From positions 1-64,000 of the forward strand of contig DASXPN010000023.1 of the NCBI GenBank assembly GCA_036493595.1: DNA of 64,000 bases, read 5' to 3'. The translations under genes were made by a program, and so were the position numbers. The notes under the pieces were generated by a model. It ran no database searches and had not been told where the DNA came from. It saw only the letters and a program-made list of their open reading frames with translations. This DNA is from DATAES01 sp036493595 (lineage in GTDB: Bacteria; Actinomycetota; Acidimicrobiia; Acidimicrobiales; JACDCH01). Shown here piece by piece: positions 41,949 to 50,334 of the stretch (its first letter is position 1; each line of letters begins with the position of its first letter).

Positions 41949-43811
41949 TCAGGAGCGGTTGGACAGGGCGGCGAGGAGGTGCTGAGCCTCCGCGGTGATG
42001 CCTTCGCCGTCGAGGCCGAGCTCGTGCAGGATCGCCGTCGGCTTGCCGTGGGGGATGTACGCGCATGGTGTGCCGAGCACGCGCACCGGAGGGCCGATGC
42101 GTCCGTCACCGAGCGCATCGTTGGCGATCGCGTCGGCCATCGCTGCACCGGCGCCACCGTCACGCACCCCGTCTTCGACGGTGATCACCAACGGATGGCG
42201 GGCCGCGTCCGAGATCATGCGGGGATCGAGAGGCTTCACGACCCGCACGTCCCACACCGTGGCCGACACGCCCGATGCTTCGAGGGCGCTCGCCGCTTCC
42301 TCGACCGCGTCGAGCATCTTGCCGACCGAGAGGAAGCACACGTCCGAGCCGGAGCGAAGCCGGCGCGCCGAGAACCCAGACCCGACCTCGTCGTCCGGGA
42401 CGTTGCGAGCCGCGGTCTTCGGCCACCGCAGCGCCACTGGTCCGTCGACGATGTCGAGCGCGTCCCGCAACATCTGGCCCAGCTCCTGATACGACGACGG
42501 TGCGAAGATCGTCATGCCCGGGACCTTCGACAGCAGCGCCATGTCGAGCACGCCGTGGTGCGACGGCCCGTCGTCGCCGGTGATGCCGGCGCGGTCGAGG
42601 CAGAACACCACCGGCTGGCGATGCAAGCCGACGTCGTACATCACTTGGTCGATGGCGCGGGTGAGGAACGTCGAATAGATGGCGACGACAGGGCGCAGCC
42701 CGCCCATCGCCATGCCCGCCGCGGACGTGACCGCGTGCTGCTCCGCGATGCCGACGTCGATCAGCCGGCCGGGGAAGCGCTCGGCGAACGGCAGCAGTCC
42801 GGTCGAGTCCGGCATCGCCGCGGTGATGGCGACGAGCTCGGGATGTTCCTCGCCGGCCTTGATCAGTGCCTCGGTGAACGCCGCGGTGTACGAGCCCGGC
42901 TTCGCTTCGCCCATGTCGTGCAGCCGCTTGATCGGATCGTTCTCCGCGGGTGCGTAGCCCCGACCCTTCTGCGTCATCACGTGGACGACGATCGGGCCGT
43001 CGTACTCCGACGCATCGTGCAGCGCGCTCTCGAGACCGCGAACGTCGTGCCCGTCGAACGGCCCGGTGTAACGCACGCCGAGATCCTCGAAGAACGCGCG
43101 CGGTTCGAAGTACTCGCGCACGGCCGCGACCGCGGCTTGCAGACCGCGTTCCATGCGATCGCCGACGAGCGGCATCTCGTGCAACACCTTGTCGAGGCGC
43201 GCCCGCTGGCGTAGATACGCCGGATTGACGCGCAACCGCGCCACGCTCGCGCCCAGCTTCGAGATCGTCGGCGCGTACGAGCGGCCATTGTCGTTGAGGA
43301 CGATGATCGCCTTGCGCCCCGAATGGCCGAGGTTGTTCAGACCCTCGAACGCCATGCCGCCGGTCATCGAACCATCGCCGATCACGGCGACGATGCGACG
43401 CTGCGCCGCGCTCCCGTCGGTCTCGACCGCAGTCGCCAGCCCATGTGCATAGCTGATGATCGTCGACGCGTGGCTGTTCTCGATCCAGTCGTGCTCGGAC
43501 TCCGAGCGGCTCGGGTAGCCCGACAGGCCGCCGGCCTGGCGCAGGGTGGTGAAGTCGTTGCGACGGCCGGTGATGATCTTGTGGACGTACGCCTGGTGGC
43601 CCGTGTCCCACAGGATGATGTCGTTCGGCGAGTCGAAGACCCGATGCAGTGCAAGGGTCAGCTCCACGGCGCCGAGATTCGAGCCGAGATGGCCGCCGGA
43701 CCGGTTGACCGCTTCCACGATGAACTCGCGGATCTCCACGGCGAGCTGGTCGAGCTCGGGGTAGGAGAGACTTCGGAGCGCGGCCGGGCTGTTGACTGAG
43801 TCGAGAAGCAT
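41949..43811 (-). CDS. dxs: 1-deoxy-D-xylulose-5-phosphate synthase
   Basis: Dxs condenses pyruvate and glyceraldehyde-3-phosphate with thiamine diphosphate, the entry step of the MEP isoprenoid pathway. The 620-residue protein has the family order: GGHLGSNLGAVELTLALH, WDTGHQAYVHKIITGR, ThDP motif GDGSMTGGMAFEGLNN (residues about 145-160), transketolase Pyr domain with DVGIAEQHAVT, and DRAGITGDDGPSHHG. ATG 43811 is chosen over a start 34 codons upstream that adds unrelated sequence. The stop lies just after an 81-bp repeat region. Confidence 0.97.
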   Translation of the reverse strand: MLLDSVNSPAALRSLSYPELDQLAVEIREFIVEAVNRSGGHLGSNLGAVELTLALHRVFDSPNDIILWDTGHQAYVHKIITGRRNDFTTLRQAGGLSGYPSRSESEHDWIENSHASTIISYAHGLATAVETDGSAAQRRIVAVIGDGSMTGGMAFEGLNNLGHSGRKAIIVLNDNGRSYAPTISKLGASVARLRVNPAYLRQRARLDKVLHEMPLVGDRMERGLQAAVAAVREYFEPRAFFEDLGVRYTGPFDGHDVRGLESALHDASEYDGPIVVHVMTQKGRGYAPAENDPIKRLHDMGEAKPGSYTAAFTEALIKAGEEHPELVAITAAMPDSTGLLPFAERFPGRLIDVGIAEQHAVTSAAGMAMGGLRPVVAIYSTFLTRAIDQVMYDVGLHRQPVVFCLDRAGITGDDGPSHHGVLDMALLSKVPGMTIFAPSSYQELGQMLRDALDIVDGPVALRWPKTAARNVPDDEVGSGFSARRLRSGSDVCFLSVGKMLDAVEEAASALEASGVSATVWDVRVVKPLDPRMISDAARHPLVITVEDGVRDGGAGAAMADAIANDALGDGRIGPPVRVLGTPCAYIPHGKPTAILHELGLDGEGITAEAQHLLAALSNRS

Positions 43812-43870
43812 CCCGCGAGAGACGGTAGCCCCTGCCGGGCCGCCTCGACCATGCACCGAATGGGTGCAGG

Positions 43871-44590
43871 TCAGCCCAGATGCGCCTCGAACCAGGCCAG
43901 CGTTCGTCGCCACGCGTCCGCCGCCGCGGCCGGGTTGTAGGACGGTCGCTGGTCGCAGTTGAACCCGTGTTGCGCGTCAGCGAACCGGACGACCTCGTGC
44001 TCGACGGTGGTCTGATCGTCGAGCGTCGACCGCAGGAGCTCGACGTCGTCGACGGGGATGGACTCGTCGGCGTCGCCGAACAGGCCGAGCCACGGCGACT
44101 GCAACGACGAGGCCTCGTCCACGAGGGGCGGGAACTGCGGGAAACGGCCGGTGACGATGCCACCGCCGTAAAAGCCGACCGAGGCACCGAGTCGACGACG
44201 AACGGCGGCGAGGAATGTCGTGCGCCCGCCGAAGCAGAACCCGACGATGCCGATGTGAGCGTCATCGATGCCCGCCGCGTGCAGATGTTCACGGGCGGCA
44301 TCGATGTCGTCGAGCAAACCGTCGTCGCGGAGTCCCTCGAACAGCGGCAGGACCTTGTTGAAGTCGTCGTAGGGGGCGGTGCCGCCGCCGGAACGATGGA
44401 AGATGTCGATGCCGACGCCGATGTGTCCGGCCTCCGCGATGCGATCGGCGATGCTCTCGATGTGGTCGTTGAGACCGAACGCCTCGGGGATCACGATCAC
44501 CCCGGTGGTCGGCGCACCGGTGGCCGGGGTCGCTTCGTACGCCCGCATCGGGCCGTCAGGAGTGGTGAGCGTGACATCGCGGTCGGGCAT
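43871..44590 (-). CDS. dienelactone hydrolase-family protein
   Basis: The 239-residue alpha/beta hydrolase has Cys nucleophile in VGFCFGGRTT (residue near 120), Asp in FGDADESIP and His in AQHGF, the Cys-Asp-His triad of dienelactone hydrolases. VIVIPEAFGLNDHI is the oxyanion strand. The family cleaves lactones in chloroaromatic degradation, but many members act on other esters. TAGATT (44602-44597, minus strand) six bases before the ATG with no ribosome site points to a leaderless transcript. Confidence 0.88.
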   Translation of the reverse strand: MPDRDVTLTTPDGPMRAYEATPATGAPTTGVIVIPEAFGLNDHIESIADRIAEAGHIGVGIDIFHRSGGGTAPYDDFNKVLPLFEGLRDDGLLDDIDAAREHLHAAGIDDAHIGIVGFCFGGRTTFLAAVRRRLGASVGFYGGGIVTGRFPQFPPLVDEASSLQSPWLGLFGDADESIPVDDVELLRSTLDDQTTVEHEVVRFADAQHGFNCDQRPSYNPAAAADAWRRTLAWFEAHLG

Positions 44591-44636
44591 CGGCTCAATC
44601 TAGGAGGCTCCGGAGGCGGCGCGTAGGGTGACGCGC

Positions 44637-45434
44637 ATGGCGTTGTCCGACGGAGCGAAGGAGGCCGGCGCCACCGCCGTGACGTCGTGGCGCATCGCGC
44701 TGGCCGAGCGGCTTGCCGGCGTGCTGCGCCGCGATCCCGACCTGATCGACACGGCGATCGAAGTGGGCCTCGTCGACCGGAAGTGGCTCGAGGAACCCGG
44801 TCACCATCCGGTGTCGACGACGCCGACGCTCGACAAGGTGCAGCGCTTCCTCGAGCGTTCGGTCGAACGGCGGCCGTCCGCGCTGGGCGCGCTCGGCCTC
44901 AACGCGATCCAGGTGCTGTCGCAAGGGTCCGAGAAGAGGACCGACGGTGTGCCGGTCGCGCAGTCGATCGTGTTCACCGATCTCGAGGGCTTCACTGGTT
45001 ACACCGCGACCCACGGTGACGAAGCCGCGACGCAACTCCTGACCGAGCACCACCGCACGGTTGGGCCCATCGTGCGTGGACGCGGCGGACGCATCGTGAA
45101 GCGGCTCGGCGACGGACTGATGCTCGCGTTTCCCGCCCCCGAGGCAGCGGTGCTCGCCGCGCTGGAACTCGTGCCGACTGCACCCGAGCCGCTGCGGTTG
45201 CGCGCCGGAGTGCACTGCGGCGAAGCGATCGAGACGATGGGTGACCTGATCGGCCACGTCGTCAACGTTGCGGCGCGTGTGGCGCAGTCCGCCAAGGGCG
45301 GCGAAGTCCTCGTGACCCGGGATGTGCGGGACGCGGCGGGCGAGCTTTCCGGCGTGACCTTCTCGCGCCCGCGCAAGCGTGCATTCAAAGGGGTCGGGGA
45401 ACCGGTCGCCGTGTGCCGCGCGGCGGTGGGCTGA
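44637..45434 (+). CDS. class III adenylate/guanylate cyclase
   Basis: The 265-residue protein has an N-terminal helical domain (about residues 1-95) and a C-terminal class III cyclase catalytic domain. Metal-binding Asp residues lie in VFTDLEGFT and RLGDGLML; VRGRGGRIVKRLGDG and GHVVNVAARV carry substrate and transition-state positions. The N-terminal part resembles small adenylate-cyclase regulatory domains. The ATG at 44637 is favoured because TAGGGT ends seven bases before it and no ribosome site is seen; a GTG at 44628 is the alternative. Whether it makes cAMP or cGMP is not decided here. Confidence 0.88.
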   Translation: MALSDGAKEAGATAVTSWRIALAERLAGVLRRDPDLIDTAIEVGLVDRKWLEEPGHHPVSTTPTLDKVQRFLERSVERRPSALGALGLNAIQVLSQGSEKRTDGVPVAQSIVFTDLEGFTGYTATHGDEAATQLLTEHHRTVGPIVRGRGGRIVKRLGDGLMLAFPAPEAAVLAALELVPTAPEPLRLRAGVHCGEAIETMGDLIGHVVNVAARVAQSAKGGEVLVTRDVRDAAGELSGVTFSRPRKRAFKGVGEPVAVCRAAVG

Positions 45435-45441
45435 TCGCGGC

Positions 45442-46527
45442 GTGACCGCGACGGTGGACGAAAGGATCGTCGGGTCGTTCCGCTACCAGCGTGATGGGCT
45501 GGCGACGAGCCCGCTGTACAAGCACCTGCTCGGGGTGGCCATCGACGACATGGAACGAGGCGGTCCTTGTGCCGAGATCCTGGCGGCCACGCCGCAGGAC
45601 GCGGACCCGGTGCTCGACGCGGTCCCGTTGCGTTTCCTCGGTGGCGTTCATCGACTCGTGCTCGAGGGGCGAGCGGCGGACCTCGCCGCGTTCTATCCAT
45701 CGGCAGGTGGTCATTTCGATCCGTCGATGCCGGAACTGGTCGACGGAAGCTTTCTCGCCACAGTGGCGAACACCCGCGACGCGCTCGTCGAGGCGATGCA
45801 CCGGGGCGTGCAAACGAACGAAGTCGGTCGCTGCGCGGCATTGTTGCCTGGCTTCCTCGCCGTCGCCCGCGAGACGGAGCTACCGCTGCGCGTGCTCGAA
45901 GTCGGCTCGAGTGCGGGCCTGAACCTGCGCTGGGACCGCTATCGCTACGAAGGTGGGGCGGACGGTTCGGCATGGGGCGACGCCGCGTCGCCGTTGCGCT
46001 TCGAGGACGTGTACGTCGATCCGCGGCCCGATCTCGACGTGCCTGCAGTCGTCGCCGAACGAGCGGGTTGTGATCGCAACCCGCTCGACGCGACGACGCA
46101 CGAAGGTGCGCTGACGTTGCGATCCTTCGTCTGGCCCGATCAGCTCGAACGCCTCGCCGCCCTCGAGTCCGCGCTGGTGCTGGCCGCGTCGATGCCGGTG
46201 GCGTTGGAGCGGCGCGACGCGGGTGAGTGGATCGAGGCGCAGCTGGCCGGTCCCCGGGACGGCGTCGCGACGGTCGTGTTCCATTCGATCTTCTGGCAGT
46301 ACCTCAGCCGCGACACTCGACATCGGGTGAGGAGTGCGATCGAGCGAGCCGGCAGCGCGGCGACCCGCCACGCACCAGCGGCGTGGTTGCGGATGGAGCC
46401 CGGTCAGGATCCGACGAAGAGCGCAGAGGTGCGGCTCACGCGATGGCCCGGCGCGGTCGAGCAGCTCGTCGCTCGGACCGGGTATCACGGCCGTCCCGTG
46501 CGTGCCGTGCCTCCCACCAATTCGTGA
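45442..46527 (+). CDS. DUF2332-family protein
   Basis: The 361-residue protein matches the DUF2332 family by its whole-length pattern: SFRYQRDG, PSAGGHFDPSMPELV, TNEVGRCAALLPGFL, LEVGSSAGLNLRWDRYRYE, VFHSIFWQYLS and a C-terminal LTRWPG..EQLVARTGYHGRPV. The EVGSSAGLNL segment looks like a methyltransferase-type nucleotide loop, but function is unknown. GTG 45442 is seven bases after the cyclase stop, so the two may be one unit. Its 3' end overlaps the convergent PAP2 gene by 92 bp. Confidence 0.8.
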   Translation: MTATVDERIVGSFRYQRDGLATSPLYKHLLGVAIDDMERGGPCAEILAATPQDADPVLDAVPLRFLGGVHRLVLEGRAADLAAFYPSAGGHFDPSMPELVDGSFLATVANTRDALVEAMHRGVQTNEVGRCAALLPGFLAVARETELPLRVLEVGSSAGLNLRWDRYRYEGGADGSAWGDAASPLRFEDVYVDPRPDLDVPAVVAERAGCDRNPLDATTHEGALTLRSFVWPDQLERLAALESALVLAASMPVALERRDAGEWIEAQLAGPRDGVATVVFHSIFWQYLSRDTRHRVRSAIERAGSAATRHAPAAWLRMEPGQDPTKSAEVRLTRWPGAVEQLVARTGYHGRPVRAVPPTNS

Positions 46528-47377
46528 CGCGGCTCGCGATCAGATAGCCGAGCGCGAGCGTCACGACACCGAACGCGGCGTCGACCCAGTAGTGGTTCGC
46601 AGTGACGATGATGCAGAAGAGCGTCGCGATCGGGTCGAGCACGATGAGCACGCGCAGCCATCGCCTTCGCACGAGCGGGAACAGCACGAGCATGCTCCAC
46701 GTGGCCCATGCGGTGTGCAGGCTCGGCATCGCCGCGTACTGATTCGACAGCTTCTTGAGTCCGCCCGAGTCGAACGACCAGAACGTCGGATACACCTCGA
46801 GCGTGTCGACGAACCCGAAGTGCTCGTTGCTCGCCGACGCCGGCGGGCCGAATTGCTCGGGGGGCTTGTCGAGCAGGCGGGGTGGCATCAGCGAGAAAAC
46901 CGCGAACCCGACGAGCGCGAGGAGCGTGGTGAACGCGAGCGTGTTGCGCCAGCGCGGGTAGCGGGCGGGGTCGCGGAAGAACAGCCATATCAGCGCGCCG
47001 GCCGTTATGACGAAGTGCGCAGTCCCGTAGAAGACGTTCCACACCTGGATGAGCCCGTGAGCCGGTAGCGCGAGGTACCACGACTGCAGCGACTGCTCGA
47101 AGAAGAGACGCAGGTTGCGCTCGAGATCGATGACGTCGAGCGCGTGGCCGTAGGCGATGCCGTTCGCATGACCGGGTGTACCGCCGGCGGAACCGAAATG
47201 GTTGCGCACCGTCGAGTACACGAGATACACGGCCGCGATGTAGAGGATCTCGCGGTAGATCGGACCGCGACGCGGCGCGACAGCAGCGGCGGTGTCGGCG
47301 GTGTCGGCCTCGGTGTCGGCGGCGGTGTCGGCCTCCGCGTCCGCTTCCGCCTCCGGACGCGCGGTCGAGTCGCTCAC
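46436..47377 (-). CDS. PAP2-family membrane phosphatase
   Basis: After a low-complexity acidic front (Ala/Glu/Asp/Thr repeats, residues 8-30) the 313-residue protein has six helices with PAP2 motifs AAMPSLHTAWATW and ANHYWVDAAFG. Both catalytic His and the Asp look intact. The family includes lipid phosphatases and inositol-lipid-type transferases. GTG 47377 overlaps the stop of the flippase-like gene by 4 bp. The pair suggests lipid-linked intermediates handled at the membrane. A GTGTCGGC-type hexamer repeat encodes the front. Confidence 0.85.
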   Translation of the reverse strand: MSDSTARPEAEADAEADTAADTEADTADTAAAVAPRRGPIYREILYIAAVYLVYSTVRNHFGSAGGTPGHANGIAYGHALDVIDLERNLRLFFEQSLQSWYLALPAHGLIQVWNVFYGTAHFVITAGALIWLFFRDPARYPRWRNTLAFTTLLALVGFAVFSLMPPRLLDKPPEQFGPPASASNEHFGFVDTLEVYPTFWSFDSGGLKKLSNQYAAMPSLHTAWATWSMLVLFPLVRRRWLRVLIVLDPIATLFCIIVTANHYWVDAAFGVVTLALGYLIASRVTNWWEARHARDGRDTRSERRAARPRRAIA

Positions 47378-48411
47378 GCAGCCGCGGTACGGGGGCCGCG
47401 GCCTCCGACAGCAAATGCCGGTGCGCCGAGAAGGCTGACCGCAACGTTCAACAGGTACAGCAGGAGCCCGAGTGCGATCGCTTGTTCTGTCGGCACGCCG
47501 AGCGGCGTGAGGAACAGCACGAACGCACCCTCGCGCACGCCGAGCCCGGAGATCGAGATGGGCAGCACCTGGGCGATGAGCACCGCCGGGAAGAACGCGA
47601 GCAGCGCGGTCGGGCCGACGGCGACGCTCATCCCGATCGCCCTCGCCGCCATCAGCGCCGCGAGCACGAGGACGAGCTGATACGCGAACCCGACGACGAG
47701 CACGTTGATCGCGGCCGCAGGGTGCCGGCGCAGCCGTTGCATACCGAGGTGGAGCGCGGCCGCGAACCGGCGCCAGCCGTCGCTGCCCGCGACCCGCGTT
47801 CCGAACCGGTGGCTGGCGACACCGATCAGGAGGAAACCGAGTGCGACGAGCGTGCCGATCGACAACGCGACCGCGACTCGCGTCGCGTTGCCGAGATGGC
47901 GAAGGCCGGGATTGACGAGCAGGCCGACGAGCGTGATGACCGGGAGCACGAGCCAACCAGTGAGCCGCTCGAGCACCACTGATGCGAACGACGCCGCGGA
48001 TTCACCGTTCTCCTTCGACAGTCGCGACACGCGCAGGACGTCACCGCCGATCGTCGTCGGCAAGACGTTGGAGACGAAGAGCCCGGCGAGGTTGTACGAC
48101 AGGAGGTGGCGCAGCTTCGCGTCCTGGCCCAGTGCAGAGAGCACCGTGCGCCACCGCAACGTCGACAGGACGATGCCGACGAGAGTGAAGGCCGCGGCCA
48201 GCACGAGGAACAACGCGGTTTCGGTGCTCCACTCGGGCAGCAACTCGCTGAAGCTGAAACGGGGGACTCGCCACAGGAGCACGCCGAGCATCGCGGCGCT
48301 CGTGATCAACCGGAACGCGAGCACCCACCAGCGGCGCGGCGAAGCAGCAGGAATCTCACTCTCCGTTTCGTCTCGCTGGAAGGCTGCTTCCCCCACCTCG
48401 CCTCTCTCCAT
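47374..48411 (-). CDS. lysylphosphatidylglycerol synthase-like / flippase-like transmembrane protein (UPF0104 family)
   Basis: The 345-residue protein has eight or so membrane helices. Family marks are LLSYNLAGLFVSNVLPTTIGGDVLRVSRLSKE and LPISISGLGVREGAFVLFLTPLGV. These are shared by AglD/MprF-type domains and TIGR00374 proteins. MprF-like domains flip or transfer lipids; no synthetase domain is attached here. It is coupled to a PAP2 phosphatase downstream. The start region is acidic (MERGEVGEAAFQRDETESE). Confidence 0.85.
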   Translation of the reverse strand: MERGEVGEAAFQRDETESEIPAASPRRWWVLAFRLITSAAMLGVLLWRVPRFSFSELLPEWSTETALFLVLAAAFTLVGIVLSTLRWRTVLSALGQDAKLRHLLSYNLAGLFVSNVLPTTIGGDVLRVSRLSKENGESAASFASVVLERLTGWLVLPVITLVGLLVNPGLRHLGNATRVAVALSIGTLVALGFLLIGVASHRFGTRVAGSDGWRRFAAALHLGMQRLRRHPAAAINVLVVGFAYQLVLVLAALMAARAIGMSVAVGPTALLAFFPAVLIAQVLPISISGLGVREGAFVLFLTPLGVPTEQAIALGLLLYLLNVAVSLLGAPAFAVGGRGPRTAAA

Positions 48412-48549
48412 GGCCCCGCCACTCTAAAGGTGAGCGGCTGACTCGGTCGACCTTGACTACTCTGCGGGTCGAACCGCCCGAGTCTACGGCGACAGCGGCG
48501 ATTTCTCGGCCACCTCTGGCCCCGCAGAACACCACGTGTCGGAGGAGCC

Positions 48550-49470
48550 ATGCGCCTCAAGTTGATCTTCGTACTCACCGCGGGGGCGGTCCTGCTCACC
48601 GCGTGCGGTGGCGGCCTCGGAGGCTCAGGTATCGCAGACCGCCAGAAGGTGTCGGTCGTCGCCACCCCCGAGGCGCTCGTGCAGGCGGCATCGCAGACGG
48701 CGGCCGCCCACACCGGGCGATTCGAGATGACGATCGCCACCTCGGTAGCCGGACATGATGCGCATCTCGATGCAACTGGCGCGTTCGACGCGGATCAGCA
48801 CCTGTACTCGCTGTCGATGGACTTCTCGTCGTTGCTCTCCTCCCTCGGTGGTACCGGCGGGTCCGACGGCTCCTCGGACCTCGGTGGGATGTTCTCGTCG
48901 CTGTTCAAGTCCCCGCTCGAGATCGTCGCGACGAGCGACACGATCTACATCAAGTTCCCGTTCATCGCGCAGTTGCTCGGGGCGGGCACCGAGTGGATCA
49001 GCGTCGAGTCCGACAAGGCCCCCACTGCATCGTCGTTGGATTCCGCGGACCCCACCGCGTTCCTCGATTTCGTGCGGGGCGCCGGCGGTCAGGTGACGAC
49101 GGTCGGTCGCGAGCAGGTCCGCGGCGTCGATACCACCCACATGCAGGCCACGATCACCTTGAGCGGCGCGCTCGACCAAGCGCCCGCAGCCGAGCGCGAC
49201 GAGGTGCAGAAGGCAATCGACGAGTTGGGACCTGAAGCGAAGAACCTGCTCGACACGCCGTTGCCGATCGACGTCTTCATCGACGACAACGGCATGGTGC
49301 GCCGGATCGGCATGACCATCGACCTCGGCAACCGGGCAGGAAGCGTCGCCGTCACGGTCGACTTCTTCGACTTTGGCGCGGATGTCGGAATCGCAGTCCC
49401 GCCCGCGGATCAAGTCACGGATGTGACCTCCACGTTCGGACAACTGACCGGGCGGCTCGGCGGGGGGTAG
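48550..49470 (+). CDS. LppX/LprAFG-like lipoprotein
   Basis: The 306-residue protein has a short basic/hydrophobic signal with lipobox LLTAC, a Gly-rich linker (GGGLGGSG), then a beta-rich domain that includes ISVESDK, TTVGREQVRGVDTTHMQATI and DVFIDDNGMVRRIGMTI. This fits the LolA/LppX-type fold of mycobacterial LppX/LprG proteins that carry lipids across the envelope. Family placement is by pattern only. A short GTG/ATG-rich gap separates it from the flippase-like gene on the other strand. Confidence 0.75.
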   Translation: MRLKLIFVLTAGAVLLTACGGGLGGSGIADRQKVSVVATPEALVQAASQTAAAHTGRFEMTIATSVAGHDAHLDATGAFDADQHLYSLSMDFSSLLSSLGGTGGSDGSSDLGGMFSSLFKSPLEIVATSDTIYIKFPFIAQLLGAGTEWISVESDKAPTASSLDSADPTAFLDFVRGAGGQVTTVGREQVRGVDTTHMQATITLSGALDQAPAAERDEVQKAIDELGPEAKNLLDTPLPIDVFIDDNGMVRRIGMTIDLGNRAGSVAVTVDFFDFGADVGIAVPPADQVTDVTSTFGQLTGRLGGG

Positions 49471-49479
49471 AACGTCCCC

Positions 49480-50334
49480 ATGGACGTCGCCAGCATCGAC
49501 CTTCCGACGGGTGTGAGCCTCGAGTACGCGGAGGCCGGTCGCGGCGGCAGACCGTTCCTCCTCGTGCACGGCTTCACCGGTGCGAAAGAGGACTTCACCG
49601 AATGGCTCGAGCGGCTCGCGTCGCTCGGGTGGCACGCGGTCGCGATCGACAACCGCGGTCACGGTGCGAGCGTGAAGCCCGAGAGCAAGGACGAGTACTC
49701 GCTGTCCCTCCTGGCCGATGACACGCTCGCGTTCGCCGATGCGTTGTGGGGGGCCGAGGCGCACTTCGTGCTCCTCGGGCACTCGATGGGCGGCATGGTC
49801 GCCCAAGTCGTGGCGATGCGGGACGGTGATCGCCTCGACGGTCTCGTGCTGATGGACACCGGGCACGGGCCGCTCTCGTTCATCGAGCGCGAGCAGGCGC
49901 TGACCGTCGTGTCGATCGTCGAGGATCGCGGCATCGACGGGCTGGCCGATCTGCTCGCGGATCGCGAAGCACCGCTCGACTCTCCGGCGCACCAGCGCGT
50001 GCTGCGAGAGCGCGACGGCTACGCGGAGTTCAACGATCGCAAGCTGCGCTCGACGGCCACGGCCGCGTACGCCGCGTTGTTGATGGCCATGGTCGACGCC
50101 GACGATCGGCTCGACGGGTTGCGGGCGATCTCGGTGCCGACCTTCGTGATCGTGGGCGAGCAGGATCGTCCGTTGCTCGGGCAGTCGCGCAACATGGCCG
50201 AGGCCATCCCGGGGGCCGAGCTCGCGGTGATCGCGGATGCCGGGCACAGCCCGCAGTTCGAGAACCCCGACGGCTGGTGGGGCGCGTTGAGCGGCTTCCT
50301 CGCGTCGGTGGCCGAAGGCAGCGCGGCGCGTTGA
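49480..50334 (+). CDS. alpha/beta hydrolase
   Basis: The 284-residue hydrolase has LVHGFTG (oxyanion), nucleophile elbow LGHSMGGMVAQ with Ser, VGEQDRPLL with the Asp and AGHSPQFENP with the His. The substrate is unknown. ATG 49480 lies after the lipoprotein stop with GGGGGG-like sequence. The stop overlaps a TTG start of the downstream ThDP enzyme by 4 bp, so the two may share a pathway. Confidence 0.85.
   Translation: MDVASIDLPTGVSLEYAEAGRGGRPFLLVHGFTGAKEDFTEWLERLASLGWHAVAIDNRGHGASVKPESKDEYSLSLLADDTLAFADALWGAEAHFVLLGHSMGGMVAQVVAMRDGDRLDGLVLMDTGHGPLSFIEREQALTVVSIVEDRGIDGLADLLADREAPLDSPAHQRVLRERDGYAEFNDRKLRSTATAAYAALLMAMVDADDRLDGLRAISVPTFVIVGEQDRPLLGQSRNMAEAIPGAELAVIADAGHSPQFENPDGWWGALSGFLASVAEGSAAR

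Noticed and set aside
42160..44301. 713-codon minus-strand ORF overlapping dxs in another frame
   Set aside because: Arg-rich shadow frame of dxs and the dienelactone hydrolase; no domain and no ribosome site.
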